Shown here: in pieces, positions 45,579-55,115 of the stretch
How positions within the stretch are numbered: the stretch's first letter is position 1
Layout of the letters: each line of letters begins with the position of its first letter
Source of the DNA: Pseudobacillus wudalianchiensis
GTDB taxonomy: Bacteria; Bacillota; Bacilli; Bacillales; Domibacillaceae
Reading direction: 5' to 3'
NCBI RefSeq assembly: GCF_001685015.1
Contig: NZ_MAYT01000012.1
Coordinates: forward strand, 372,245-436,244
Length of the DNA stretch: 64,000 nucleotides
The notes under the pieces: model-generated
Told to the model about the DNA's origin: nothing
Database searches by the model: none
What the model saw: the letters and a program-made list of their open reading frames with translations, nothing else
Made by a program: the position numbers and the translations under genes

Positions 45579-46037
45579 ATGGAAGTGGACTTTTTAACAA
45601 AAGAAATGATTTACCAAAAATCCTCACAAGAACTGACTGCTTTACTTTATGAAGCGGCAGTGACTAATTTAAAAACGGCAATTAAACAACTTGAAAACCA
45701 ACAATACATTGAAGCAAATCAAGCGATGCAAAAGGTAAATGATATTTTACATCGCCTTGGTGTGGGGCTTAATTATGAATCTGGCATTATCGCAGATCAG
45801 CTTGATGCTTTATATAATTACATGGCAGATCAGCTTATTGAGGCAAATATTAAAAAAGATGCATCACTTGCTAAAGAAATACTGACTATTTTAGAAGAGA
45901 TTACTGGTGCATGGACAGCAACGATGAAGGCTAAACCGACTCTAAAACAATCATCATTCCGGAAACAATCCAGTGCGTATGAAAAGCATGTCATGGTATC
46001 TGATCGGGAGCTAAATACAGTGGAAGTGGGGAAATAA
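45579..46037 (+). CDS. fliS: FliS-like flagellin chaperone
   Basis: A 152-aa helical protein with [29 protein letters not shown] and the FliS helix [31 protein letters not shown]. FliS holds flagellin subunits in the cytosol before export. It starts behind AGGAGGGG and ends two bases before the large flagellin, so it is probably its dedicated chaperone. The usual fliD-fliS-fliT cluster is not in the window. Confidence 0.9.
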   Translation: MEVDFLTKEMIYQKSSQELTALLYEAAVTNLKTAIKQLENQQYIEANQAMQKVNDILHRLGVGLNYESGIIADQLDALYNYMADQLIEANIKKDASLAKEILTILEEITGAWTATMKAKPTLKQSSFRKQSSAYEKHVMVSDRELNTVEVGK

Positions 46038-46039
46038 AC

Positions 46040-48385
46040 ATGCGGATTAATCACAACATTCAGGCTCTGAATGCCTATCGTAATTTGAGCCAGACGATGT
46101 CCAGCACATCAAAAAGCTTAGAAAAACTATCGTCTGGTCTACGCATTAACCGTGCAGCTGATGACGCGGCAGGACTAGCGATCTCTGAAAAAATGCGTTC
46201 CCAAATTCGCGGACTAGATATGGCGGAGAGAAACTCCCTTGATGCTATTTCGTTGATTCAAACAGCAGAAGGAGCCCTTTCATCCACACATGAAATTCTA
46301 CAGCGGATGAGAGAACTAGCCGTCCAGGCAGCAAATGGTACTTTGGAAGATACAGATCGTGAAGCTATCCAAAAAGAAGTTAACCAACTGACGTCAGAAA
46401 TAAACAGAATTGGGAATTCGACTGAGTTTAACACAAAGAAATTATTAAACTCTAAAATGTCTCCTGAAGCTAGATCTTTGGAGTTGAATGGGACACTTAA
46501 TAAAGGCGCGACTCAAATTGATGGCTCCACAGTCAAGTTGAACTCGGCTACAACCGAATTAGCAGACGGGGATTACCAAGTAATAATTAAAGATATTAAT
46601 ACAAAAGACATTTCAGTAACCCCAACAGTTGAGTTCCCGGAAGTGATGATTGATCCTACTTCCAGTCTTATTCCCGGAACCTATCAAATCAATACTTTAG
46701 AAAGCCAGACAAAGACTATTAGTGAATCTTCACAGTTGATTACAGCTTCTAGCATCTTACCTACTTCCAGCTTAGTTGATGGGGATACTAAACAAATCAC
46801 ATTAAAAAAAGAAAACAGCCTTGATGTAACTGGAAATACTTTGGGTATTACTAACCTTGCTGTTTCAGATGCCAATAGCATCAATGATTCCGATCAATTT
46901 GAAGTGAAGATAACAAGCGGTAATACGGCAATCACTAACGGAACTGCTTCTGCGAGTAACTTTATTACACATTTAGATATCGACCCTAGTACCTTTACTC
47001 AGACTGGAAATGGATTTCGATTAGAATTCAATGAACCTACCCCAGGACAATTCACTGTTACTTTAAAAGATGGAGCTGGTGCCGATCTTTCAAAGGCAGT
47101 TACGTTAGATTCTAGTGTACAGAATTATAAGTTTTATAAAGCAGATGGTACTGAACTTGGTGTTACTTTCACCACTGCTACAGATATTAACAGTGCGTTA
47201 ACGGGAAATGACGGTAAATATAACGAATTTAATATTGAAAGAAAACTTGAATTACATCTAAACGGCGCTAAAATAGGAGAAACTTTGGCCGAAGATACAG
47301 CTGGAGACACCGTTATCACCGCTAATGGGATTGATTATACCTTCAGCCATAACGGGTTCACAGATACTCAGTTAAATCAAAGCTCGACTATTAATACTAC
47401 GTCAACGTTTTCATATGAAGGTGTCGAGTTTGCGTTAGGCGATGAGATTTCTGTTGGTGATGGAATTTTGGTCAAAACCTCTATCGATCCAAGTCAATAT
47501 AGTGCAGGTAATAATGATATTACTTTGACGATTGGCACGAAAAGTGTGTTTACAGGAACTCTGGTAGATGGAAACGGCAACCCAGTAGCAGGCGAGGACG
47601 CTATCACTATTGATCAAAATGGTTCTTTTACTTTTGGAGACCCAACAAACATTTCTTTTAAGACTGGTAATTTGACTGATGGTAGTTCAATTAGATTTGA
47701 GGTAGAAGGAAAAACTGTAACGAATGCAACACTGCAAACAGTGGGCGGTACAGTTGTTGATACAATCGAGAAAATCAAAACTTCTTCTACTCTTTCTTTT
47801 GTTAATGGCGATTTGACTATGGGCATTGGCGATCTATCCAATGGAACAGCTGGTTTTACGGTTAAAGGTGGCACAACGGATTTATCTATTGACCTCCAAA
47901 TTGGTGCTAATGAAGGGCAGTCTTTAAAGCTAGGAATTAAAGATATGCGATCAATGGCTCTAGGTGTTTCTGCTGATCAACCTGGCAAAACAATGACTAT
48001 TACCGGAAAAGATGGAGCACAACACATTATTCGCTTCACAGCGATTTCAGGTGTAGAAAATGGCAAAGAAAATGAGTATGCTGTAGATATATCTACTACA
48101 GAAAGTGCAGAGGCGGCCATCATAGCCTTTGACCAGGCAATTGCCAGAGTATCGGCAGAACGATCGAATTTAGGTGCGATTCAAAACCGATTAGAGCATA
48201 CAATTGCGAACTTGCAATCTGCGAATGAAAACTTAACATCTGCAGAATCGCGTATCAGAGACCTGGATATGGCGAAGGAAATGTCTAACTTTACGAAGAA
48301 TAACATTTTGAATCAGGCAGGCCAGGCAATGCTCGCTCAAGCTAATCAGCTTCCACAGGGCATTTTACAGCTATTAAACGGCTAA
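46040..48385 (+). CDS. Large second flagellin with extended central region
   Basis: A 781-aa flagellin, far longer than the usual 270-400 aa. The N-terminal D0/D1 domain (1-150, [41 protein letters not shown]) and the C-terminal D1/D0 (about 695-781, [13 protein letters not shown]) are standard. The 540 residues between them are Thr/Ser/Asn/Gly-rich beta-type sequence, expected to project from the filament surface. Its C-terminal codons (GATATGGCGAAGGAA, about 48270) equal the site where hag carries a group I intron, but this gene is intronless. Confidence 0.93.
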   Translation: MRINHNIQALNAYRNLSQTMSSTSKSLEKLSSGLRINRAADDAAGLAISEKMRSQIRGLDMAERNSLDAISLIQTAEGALSSTHEILQRMRELAVQAANGTLEDTDREAIQKEVNQLTSEINRIGNSTEFNTKKLLNSKMSPEARSLELNGTLNKGATQIDGSTVKLNSATTELADGDYQVIIKDINTKDISVTPTVEFPEVMIDPTSSLIPGTYQINTLESQTKTISESSQLITASSILPTSSLVDGDTKQITLKKENSLDVTGNTLGITNLAVSDANSINDSDQFEVKITSGNTAITNGTASASNFITHLDIDPSTFTQTGNGFRLEFNEPTPGQFTVTLKDGAGADLSKAVTLDSSVQNYKFYKADGTELGVTFTTATDINSALTGNDGKYNEFNIERKLELHLNGAKIGETLAEDTAGDTVITANGIDYTFSHNGFTDTQLNQSSTINTTSTFSYEGVEFALGDEISVGDGILVKTSIDPSQYSAGNNDITLTIGTKSVFTGTLVDGNGNPVAGEDAITIDQNGSFTFGDPTNISFKTGNLTDGSSIRFEVEGKTVTNATLQTVGGTVVDTIEKIKTSSTLSFVNGDLTMGIGDLSNGTAGFTVKGGTTDLSIDLQIGANEGQSLKLGIKDMRSMALGVSADQPGKTMTITGKDGAQHIIRFTAISGVENGKENEYAVDISTTESAEAAIIAFDQAIARVSAERSNLGAIQNRLEHTIANLQSANENLTSAESRIRDLDMAKEMSNFTKNNILNQAGQAMLAQANQLPQGILQLLNG

Positions 48386-48397
48386 TATAGGATAAGT

Positions 48398-48431
48398 AAG
48401 GAGGTAGGTCTTTTATGGCTCCTCCTTTTTT
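48398..48431 (+). terminator. Terminator after the large flagellin
   Basis: AAGGAGG/CCTCCTT with a 16-nt loop and a T tail. Confidence 0.6.
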
Positions 48432-48481
48432 CTATAAATAAGATAAAATAAGATAAATTAATCCTCTATAGGAGGGATCTC

Positions 48482-48919
48482 ATGGAAGTCCAGAGAGTCT
48501 CAAAAACAAATGTGAGCAATGTTCAGCATAAAGAAGAGGTAGCTAAAGAATCCGTTTCCTTTTCAGAAGTCATGTCCAAGAAAAAAGGAGATACATTGCT
48601 GGACAAAATGACGGCAATGACGAAGGAAATTGAAGAGCAAGGAAAAAAGCTTAGCAAGTCACAAACCGTTGAAGATTTAAAGAAATATAAAAAACTTGTC
48701 AAGAAGTTCATGGAAGAAGCCGTCAATAATGGTCTGCAGCTTGAGGAACAGCGGGGCTTCAATAGACGCGGGCGCACAAAAGTTTATAAGATTGTGAAAG
48801 AAGTAGACAGTAAGCTGATCGATTTAACAAACGCGGTACTTGATAAAGAAAAGAAGGGATTAGAAGTACTAGGGCTTGTTGGAGAAATTCAGGGGTTGCT
48901 CATTAATATTTATACGTGA
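48482..48919 (+). CDS. YaaR-family (DUF327) protein
   Basis: A 145-aa helical, charged protein. The VEDLKKYKKLVKKFMEEAVNNGLQLEEQ and VKEVDSKLIDLTNAVLDKEKK blocks are DUF327. The family often lies near flagellar or chemotaxis genes, but no reaction is known. The start at 48482 follows TAGGAGG. Confidence 0.83.
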   Translation: MEVQRVSKTNVSNVQHKEEVAKESVSFSEVMSKKKGDTLLDKMTAMTKEIEEQGKKLSKSQTVEDLKKYKKLVKKFMEEAVNNGLQLEEQRGFNRRGRTKVYKIVKEVDSKLIDLTNAVLDKEKKGLEVLGLVGEIQGLLINIYT

Positions 48920-48931
48920 GCCTTAAAGTGT

Positions 48932-48957
48932 TCAAAAAAAGAATGTGATGTCGATAT
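48932..48957 (+). promoter_or_regulatory. Possible sigma-D promoter before flgN
   Basis: TCAA, 14-bp spacer, GTCGATAT, 62 bases before flgN. The -10 differs from GCCGATAT at one base. Confidence 0.4.
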
Positions 48958-49019
48958 AAAAGAAGGATACCTTTCTATAATTAAAATTTAATTCGTTTAG
49001 AAGCGAGGAGAAAACATCT

Positions 49020-49499
49020 ATGTCTGTCCAATCGCTCATAGAAACACTGGGAAAAATGCTACAGCTACAAAAAAGCTTGTTTGAGATTGCCAATCAAAAA
49101 ACGGATATCATTAAAAAAGGTAACATTGAAGCTCTTAACCAAATGATGAAAGATGAGCAAACACACCTTGCTGCTATTGAGATGTTAGAGAAGGTTCAAA
49201 AGAAAGTAGCTATAGAAATCATTCGTTCTGAAGAAAAACAGTCGATCTCTGAATGTCTGCAATTTGCTGACGACGCAGAAAAGATGAAATTAAAAGAACT
49301 GCAAGAAGAATTGCTGAATCAGGTAACGGCGTTAAAAGAAGTTAACTCTTTAAATCAACTGTTGCTGGAACAATCCTTGCAGTTTGTCACACTTAATCTA
49401 GATTTGGTGCTTCCAGTTGAAGATTCTTCTGTTTATACAAAAGAGATGGAAGATGACCCCGTAATGCCTGCAAGATCATTGTTTGATTCTAAAGCTTAA
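49020..49499 (+). CDS. flgN: FlgN, chaperone for FlgK/FlgL
   Basis: A 159-aa all-helical protein with heptad-like pattern (LIETLGKMLQLQKSLFEIANQKTD; LKEVNSLNQLLLEQSLQFVTLNLDL). The FlgN fold and its place directly before flgK match B. subtilis yvyG. In B. subtilis it follows flgM directly; here six kilobases lie between. Confidence 0.88.
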   Translation: MSVQSLIETLGKMLQLQKSLFEIANQKTDIIKKGNIEALNQMMKDEQTHLAAIEMLEKVQKKVAIEIIRSEEKQSISECLQFADDAEKMKLKELQEELLNQVTALKEVNSLNQLLLEQSLQFVTLNLDLVLPVEDSSVYTKEMEDDPVMPARSLFDSKA

Positions 49500-49517
49500 A
49501 AAAACGGAGGTGTATTC

Positions 49518-51119
49518 ATGGTTTCAACTTTTCATGGGTTAGAGGTTGCCAAGCGCGGCATGTTCACCCAGCAAAGTGCGATTAGCACAACAGGGCATAA
49601 TATTGCCAATGCAAACACGCCTGGTTATACGCGCCAGCGCGTTAATTTTAAACAGACTGAACCTTATCCTGCACCCGCGATGAATCGTCCGCAAATTCCC
49701 GGACAAATGGGAACAGGTGTGGAAGCAGGATCCATTGAACGTGTTAGAGAAAGCTTTTTAGATATGCAATACCGGGGAGAAAACAATAAGCTTGGCTATT
49801 GGCAGTCGAAATCAGAGGCGCTAAGTAAAATGGAGAATATTCTAAATGAGCCAAGTACAAACGGATTATCCGCTGTAATGGGCCAGTTTTGGCAATCGAT
49901 ACAGGATTTGAGTGTTAATCCGGAAAATGAAGGGGCTCGATCTGTGGTGCTTCAGCGTGGTCAGGCAGTAGCAGACACATTTCAATACTTACACAGTTCT
50001 TTGTCAGCTGTTCAAAAGGACATCGGCAGCCAAGTCGAAGTCACAGCCAAAGAAATTAACTCTATCCTTCAACAAATTGCTGGCTTAAATAAACAAATTG
50101 GTGAAATCGAGCCACATGGTTACCTACCTAATGACTTATATGATGAACGTGATCGCCTTGTAGATCAACTGTCCGGTCACCTTAATATAAAGATAGAAAA
50201 GGTTGTTTCTGGCGGAAATGCTCTATCAATGGCGACAGGTTCCTATAGGGTTTCATTGATAAATAAGGATGGTACAGCTGTCGAGCTTGTCAAAGGTGGA
50301 GAGTTCAATCAAATTGGGTTCGCCAACGGAACAGACACAAATGATGACAAGATTAATGATCAACTAGGCGGACCGATTACACAATTTACTGTAACAGATC
50401 CTACTGGAACTTCTATTCAATCGATTAATGTAGCTGATTTCTCCCAAGGAAAGCTAAAAGCATTAGCAGAAGCACATGGCTATGAAGAAGGCGGAGAAGT
50501 AAAAGGCACTTATCCGGATATGCTAAATGAGTTGGATAAAATGGCGTTTACCTTCGCGACTCTATTTAATGAAGTTCATAAGCTCGGTTTTCCGGTAGAA
50601 GGGTCAGCTCATACAAAGGAGTTCTTCACTTTTGGGACAGGAACAGGCCATACAGGCGCTGCTGCTTCGATTAGCTTAAATCCTACTATTGAAGCAAAGG
50701 ATATTTTAGCCTCAAGCAGCCAGGATAATGCTGGGGATGGAAAAAACGCTCTTAATCTAGCAAATATTCAAAACTTTATCTTATCAGAGGGAAGCATTAA
50801 GCTTGAAGGTGGACAAATATTAGACTTGGCAGGCTTAGGATTGCCAATTAAAAATGGAACAATTAAGTCCTTCTATGAAGGCGTAATTGGCGGTTTAGGC
50901 GTAGATGCCCAGCAGGCTGCCCGAATGACAAAAAATAGCGCAGTTCTCGCTGATTCAGTAGAAGTTAACCGACAATCGATTAGCTCAGTATCGCTTGACG
51001 AGGAAATGACAAATCTAATTCAATTTCAGCACGCCTACAATGCAGCCGCGCGGAATATTACGGTCATTGACGAGATGCTTGATAAAATTATTAATGGCAT
51101 GGGAACAGTAGGAAGATAA
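49518..51119 (+). CDS. flgK: FlgK, hook-filament junction protein 1
   Basis: A 533-aa protein with the flagellar-rod N-terminal box TTGHNIANANTPGYTRQRV (residues 25-43) and the C-terminal SVSLDEEMTNLIQFQHAYNAAARNITVIDEMLD. Length is normal. It is followed within 16 bases by flgL. Confidence 0.96.
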   Translation: MVSTFHGLEVAKRGMFTQQSAISTTGHNIANANTPGYTRQRVNFKQTEPYPAPAMNRPQIPGQMGTGVEAGSIERVRESFLDMQYRGENNKLGYWQSKSEALSKMENILNEPSTNGLSAVMGQFWQSIQDLSVNPENEGARSVVLQRGQAVADTFQYLHSSLSAVQKDIGSQVEVTAKEINSILQQIAGLNKQIGEIEPHGYLPNDLYDERDRLVDQLSGHLNIKIEKVVSGGNALSMATGSYRVSLINKDGTAVELVKGGEFNQIGFANGTDTNDDKINDQLGGPITQFTVTDPTGTSIQSINVADFSQGKLKALAEAHGYEEGGEVKGTYPDMLNELDKMAFTFATLFNEVHKLGFPVEGSAHTKEFFTFGTGTGHTGAAASISLNPTIEAKDILASSSQDNAGDGKNALNLANIQNFILSEGSIKLEGGQILDLAGLGLPIKNGTIKSFYEGVIGGLGVDAQQAARMTKNSAVLADSVEVNRQSISSVSLDEEMTNLIQFQHAYNAAARNITVIDEMLDKIINGMGTVGR

Positions 51120-51135
51120 GAAAGGGGGATGGGCG

Positions 51136-52014
51136 ATGCGTGTAACGCAATCAATGCTTTCTAATAATATGTTGACCAACTTGTCCAGCAGCTATGAACG
51201 GCTTGGGAAACTGCAGGACCAAATGAATACCCAAAAGAAAATTACCCGGCCTTCTGATGATCCCGTCGTAGCGATGAAAGGAATGACTTATCGTACGAAC
51301 TTACTTGAAGTCGAGCAGTATAAACGTAATTTTTCAGAAGCATACAACTGGGCGGAGAATACAGATTCGGCGTTGGATAAAGCGTCTTTAGCCTTACAGC
51401 GTATTCGTGAGCTAGCTGTACAGGCAAGTAATGATACGTATGAAGAAACTCAAAGAGATGCTGTTGCTCAAGAGGTGAAGCAATTAAAGGAACATCTTGT
51501 GCAAATTGCTAACACCAAGTTTGGTGATAAGTATCTATTTAACGGAACAAACACGCTCAAGCAGCCGGTTGATCTGGAAGCGACAGAACCTGTCTCAACG
51601 AATGGTAACCCTGTGCAGTTGGAACTGTCTAAAGGGGTTTATATACAAGTGAATGCGGACCCGACGAAAGTATTTACGAAGGAGCTTTTTTCAGATGTTA
51701 GTGAGCTTATTGATAAGCTGAGCAAAGGTGAATCTGGCAAAGAAATTAGCGGTTTTCTCGATGATCTTGATAAACATATGGGAGCAATCACCTATGAACG
51801 TGCCAATATGGGGGCCCGCTTAAATCGAATTGAACTGATGGAAGATCGGGTCACAGAACAAGAAGTCATCGCTAGCCGCATTATGTCTGAAAACGAAGAC
51901 GTTGATATGGAAAAGGTCATTACAGAACTCAAAACCCAAGAGAGCGTTCACCGTGCAGCCCTGAGCATTGGTGCCCGTATCATTCAGCCGACATTAATGG
52001 ACTTTTTACGATAA
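51136..52014 (+). CDS. flgL: FlgL, hook-filament junction protein 2
   Basis: A 292-aa flagellin-like protein (MRVTQSMLSNNMLTNLSSSYERL; KKITRPSDDPVVAMKGM; C-terminal ELKTQESVHRAALSIGARI). It joins FlgK to the filament. Normal length; in operon with flgK. Confidence 0.96.
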   Translation: MRVTQSMLSNNMLTNLSSSYERLGKLQDQMNTQKKITRPSDDPVVAMKGMTYRTNLLEVEQYKRNFSEAYNWAENTDSALDKASLALQRIRELAVQASNDTYEETQRDAVAQEVKQLKEHLVQIANTKFGDKYLFNGTNTLKQPVDLEATEPVSTNGNPVQLELSKGVYIQVNADPTKVFTKELFSDVSELIDKLSKGESGKEISGFLDDLDKHMGAITYERANMGARLNRIELMEDRVTEQEVIASRIMSENEDVDMEKVITELKTQESVHRAALSIGARIIQPTLMDFLR

Positions 52015-52066
52015 ACTATTCCTGCGGGGATAGTTTTTTATTTTGTTAAGGGTGGAGGGGAAAAAC

Positions 52067-52621
52067 ATGCAAGTGCCACAAATACGGATCACCTCCCAAC
52101 GAGGGGAAATTCAAATAAATATTCAAAAACCGATGCAGACGATTGAACAGCCGGCTGCCGAAGTGAGCCTGCGGCAGCAGCCAGCTGAAATAAGCATCGA
52201 AAGCGCACCGGCTCAGCTGTCGATTGATCAAACAAAAGCGTGGGAAGACATGAATTTAAAGCATGTTTTTAGATTAATAGAAGAAGCAGCACAAAAGGGG
52301 CATCAAGATGCGCTTGGAGCGATTGCAAAGCAGGCGAGCGAAGGAGACGAGCTCATGAGAATTGAAAATGGCAGCAATGCGCTTGCTTCCCAAGCAGATC
52401 GAAATAGCCATGGAACAGAACTGGAATTCAATATTGGTTGGGTTCCTTCGCCTGGAAGTGTTAAAGTGTATTTCACAGCGGGTAAAGTAGATATTAAGGC
52501 TAAAACCCATGCGGCTGAGGTTACTATTCAGGCAAACAAAGTGCGTCATCACTACAAGCCGGGGGATGTACAGGTTTCTATGAAACAGCAGCCGTCTTTA
52601 ACGTTTGATGTAATAAAATAA
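52067..52621 (+). CDS. yviE: YviE-family protein (DUF6470)
   Basis: A 184-aa soluble protein starting MQVPQIRITSQRGEIQINIQ behind GGTGGAGGGG. The Gln/Glu/Pro-rich N-terminal third has repeated QQPAE-type strands. Function unknown; its position between flgL and fliW is conserved in Bacillus. Confidence 0.88.
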   Translation: MQVPQIRITSQRGEIQINIQKPMQTIEQPAAEVSLRQQPAEISIESAPAQLSIDQTKAWEDMNLKHVFRLIEEAAQKGHQDALGAIAKQASEGDELMRIENGSNALASQADRNSHGTELEFNIGWVPSPGSVKVYFTAGKVDIKAKTHAAEVTIQANKVRHHYKPGDVQVSMKQQPSLTFDVIK

Positions 52622-52652
52622 TGAATGAATACTAAAAAGGAATGTGAATGGA

Positions 52653-53093
52653 ATGAACATTGAAACGAAATATCATGGACAGATCGAAATTAAAGAAGAA
52701 GATATTTGGAATTTTCATCACGGCATTCCGGGTTTTGCGGATGAGAAACAATTTACACTGCTTGCTTTTCCTGATAATGAGGCCTTTTTCGTTTTACAAT
52801 CAGTGAATACTCGGGAGCTTGGTTTCATCAGTGCTAATCCATTTGCTTTTTTTCCAGACTATGACATTCAATTGGATGAGGCCACTGTTGAAATGTTGGA
52901 GCTGCAAAAACCAGAAGATGCTGCTGTGTATGTAATTTTAACTATCAGAGAACCATTCAATGAAACAACAGCCAACTTGCAAGCACCAGTGGTTATCAAT
53001 ACGAGCAATCAAAAAGCAAAACAAGCTATCTTAAACGACAGCCGCTACCACACCCGCCACCTCATCATGCCGGCCGGCGCTGCAAAGGAGTGA
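52653..53093 (+). CDS. fliW: FliW, flagellar assembly factor and CsrA antagonist
   Basis: A 146-aa protein ([32 protein letters not shown]). FliW binds flagellin or CsrA and so couples flagellin level to CsrA repression of hag mRNA. A GTG at 52644 is an alternative start. csrA follows 7 bases later. Confidence 0.94.
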   Translation: MNIETKYHGQIEIKEEDIWNFHHGIPGFADEKQFTLLAFPDNEAFFVLQSVNTRELGFISANPFAFFPDYDIQLDEATVEMLELQKPEDAAVYVILTIREPFNETTANLQAPVVINTSNQKAKQAILNDSRYHTRHLIMPAGAAKE

Positions 53094-53100
53094 GCGAAGG

Positions 53101-53325
53101 ATGTTAGTCTTAACGAGAAAAACAGGCGAAGCGATCCAAATTGGCGATGATATCGAAATCACAGTCGTCAGTGTGAAAGGGGATCAGATTAAGCTTGGCA
53201 TTAATGCACCGAAGAACGTTGATATTCATCGGAAGGAAGTCTATTTAGCTATCCAAGAAGAAAATGAAAAGGCATCAGCAGGAGTAAAAGACATCTTTAA
53301 TCTGTTAGGAAAAGTGAATAAATGA
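53101..53325 (+). CDS. csrA: CsrA, RNA-binding translational regulator
   Basis: A 74-aa protein with the complete CsrA core [20 protein letters not shown] and [15 protein letters not shown]. It represses hag translation by binding GGA-containing hairpins in the leader. Such a hairpin is visible at 53517-53534. Confidence 0.97.
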   Translation: MLVLTRKTGEAIQIGDDIEITVVSVKGDQIKLGINAPKNVDIHRKEVYLAIQEENEKASAGVKDIFNLLGKVNK

Positions 53326-53330
53326 CAAAC

Positions 53331-53362
53331 GAGAGGGCTTCTGCATAAGAGGCTCTTTTTTT
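53331..53362 (+). terminator. Terminator after csrA
   Basis: AGAGGGCTT/AAGAGGCTCT (imperfect) followed by seven T. Confidence 0.65.
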
Positions 53363-53429
53363 ATTTCAGCATCAGCTTCACAATTTCTCCGCAATCGGAA
53401 AAAATATAAAAAAATTATTCTTAAACTAT

Positions 53430-53455
53430 TAAACTTACCCAGCGGCCTCCGATAT
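53430..53455 (+). promoter_or_regulatory. Sigma-D promoter of hag
   Basis: TAAA, 14-bp spacer, TCCGATAT, about 100 bases before hag, leaving a long leader. Confidence 0.8.
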
Positions 53456-53461
53456 TAAACA

Positions 53462-53550
53462 TGTAACGGGGAACAAGGGCGGCCGACCTCGACGACCCGT
53501 TACACAATAAATAAAAGTTCACACGGACGTGAACAACACATTCAAGGAGG
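53462..53550 (+). promoter_or_regulatory. hag leader with CsrA-type hairpin
   Basis: The leader first forms a stem TGTAACGGG/CCCGTTACA (53462-53504). A second hairpin GTTCAC-ACGGAC-GTGAAC (53517-53534) presents GGA in its loop, the classical CsrA site. A further GGA lies in the Shine-Dalgarno AAGGAGG (53544-53550). This two-site layout is that of the CsrA-repressed hag leader of B. subtilis. Confidence 0.75.
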
Positions 53551-53558
53551 AAATTAAA

Positions 53559-55017
53559 ATGAGAATTAATCATAATATTGCAGCGTTGAACACTTATCGT
53601 CAGTTATCAAGTGCAAATGGTGCTCAAGGAAAATCGATGGAAAAATTATCTTCAGGTCTTCGTATTAACCGTGCTGGGGATGATGCAGCGGGTCTAGCAA
53701 TCTCTGAAAAAATGCGTGGACAAATTCGTGGGTTAGACCAAGCTTCTAAAAACTCTCAAGATGCAGTTTCATTAATTCAGACAGCAGAGGGAGCTTTAAA
53801 CGAAACTCATTCAATCCTACAACGTATGCGTGAACTATCAGTTCAAGCTTCCAATGATACAAACCAAGATACTGTTGATAGAGATGCATTAGACCAAGAG
53901 TTCCAGCAACTTAAACAAGAGATTGATGATATTTCAACTCAAACGAAATTTAATAAAATGAACTTGTTAGACGGTTCATTCGGTAATAAGGTTGATACAA
54001 ATGCTTCGAATACAACTGCATTAGCGGTTGCTGGTGTTGCATCAATTGAAGCTACTGGACCAGCTGGGACATATACTATTGCAGATGATGGAACTGATTT
54101 AACAATTTCTAATGGCACAAAAACAATTACTTTAGCTGGACAGTCAATGGCGGCGGGCGCACAAACTCTTAATGTTAGTGAATGGGGAATTTCTCTTCAA
54201 ACTAATACTGGATTTGGTGCAGCTGGACTAGATGGAAAACAAATTGTTATTTCCGCAGGTACTGGAGGTACTTTCCAGACTGGAGCAAATTCAGGAGAAA
54301 CAATGACTCTAGCCATTGGTAATATGAGTTCAACTGGTCTTTCAATTAATGGTAATGACCTACAAAATAGAACTAATGCAGATGCGGCAATTACAGCTAT
54401 AGATAATGCGATAAATTTAGTATCAGCTGAACGTTCTAACTTAGGTGCTAAACAAAACCGTTTAGAACACCGTATTAATAATCTAGCAACGTCTTCTGAA
54501 AACTTAACAGCATCTGAATCTCGTATCCGTGACGTTGATTATGCTTTAGCTGCTTAAATGACAGTGACAGCACAGTCGTCCTAGCTGGTAACGGCTAGAG
54601 ATCATAATCGGGTGAATTGCTGGAAAACCCTTAGAGCTTTTCTTGCCACAACGTAGTCGGAAACGACAAGCGTGAAGGTATGAAAAAAGAAAAGATTGGG
54701 CAATCAGCAGCCAAGCTCCTGTCTTGAAAGAGTGGAGAAGGTTCAACGACTAGGATAGACCATCTAAGGCGAAAGCTATGATGATGAAATCCCTAGGTGA
54801 AACAATGTCCATCAGCATTGTGAATCCGAAGTGCCCGACCCCTACTAGATATCTAAAGGGTGAAGATATAGTCTGGTCATTTGTGAAAGCAAATGTTCGC
54901 ACGATGGCGAAAGAAATGATGGAACAAACTAAGAATTCTATTCTTTCTCAAGCAGCACAAGCTATGTTAGCTCAAGCTAACCAGCAGCCGCAAGGAGTTC
55001 TACAACTTCTTCGTTAA
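53559..55017 (+). CDS. hag: Flagellin Hag, split by a group I intron
   Basis: Exon 1 is 53559-54539 (327 codons) and exon 2 is 54904-55017 (37 codons plus stop). Joining them gives an intact 364-aa flagellin whose junction reads ESRIRDVD-MAKEMMEQTKN, the normal C-terminal helix. Without splicing, exon 1 reads into the intron and stops after six more codons (TAA 54555-54557), losing the C-terminal D0 helix needed for polymerisation. The N-terminal box [21 protein letters not shown] is standard. Start at 53559 behind AAGGAGG; the longer upstream frame is leader. Confidence 0.93.
54540..54903 (+). ncRNA. Self-splicing group I intron in hag
   Basis: A 364-nt insertion with all core elements in order: P (AATTGCTGGAA, 54615-54625), Q (AATCAGCAGCCAAGC, 54702-54716), R (GTTCAACGACTA, 54741-54752) and S (AAGATATAGTCT, 54863-54874). 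P4 pairs TGCTG with CAGCA, and P7 pairs GACTA with TAGTC. The 5' exon ends in U (54539) and the intron ends in G (54903), as group I splicing requires, and this junction restores the flagellin frame exactly. The intron has no endonuclease frame inside. Extra sequence after R suggests subgroup IA (inference). Flagellin group I introns are known from thermophilic Bacillus/Geobacillus. Confidence 0.92.
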
Positions 55018-55033
55018 TTTTAAAGAGAAGCTT

Positions 55034-55066
55034 AAGAAGCTCACCTCAAGGGGTGAGCTTCTTTTT
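55034..55066 (+). terminator. Terminator of hag
   Basis: AAGAAGCTCACC/GGTGAGCTTCTT followed by TTT, loop of 6 nt. Confidence 0.88.
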
Positions 55067-55115
55067 ATATAACTATGCTTCAGTAATAATACTCTGTTTT
55101 CCATTGGAAAGTTTT

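Noticed and set aside
54540..54903. Group II intron or simple frameshift as explanation of the split hag
   Set aside because: No domain V/VI hairpin or GUGYG start; the P/Q/R/S elements and U/G borders are those of group I.
54778..55017. Separate 79-aa gene at the end of hag
   Set aside because: It begins inside the intron; its last 37 codons are hag exon 2 and the first part is intron sequence.
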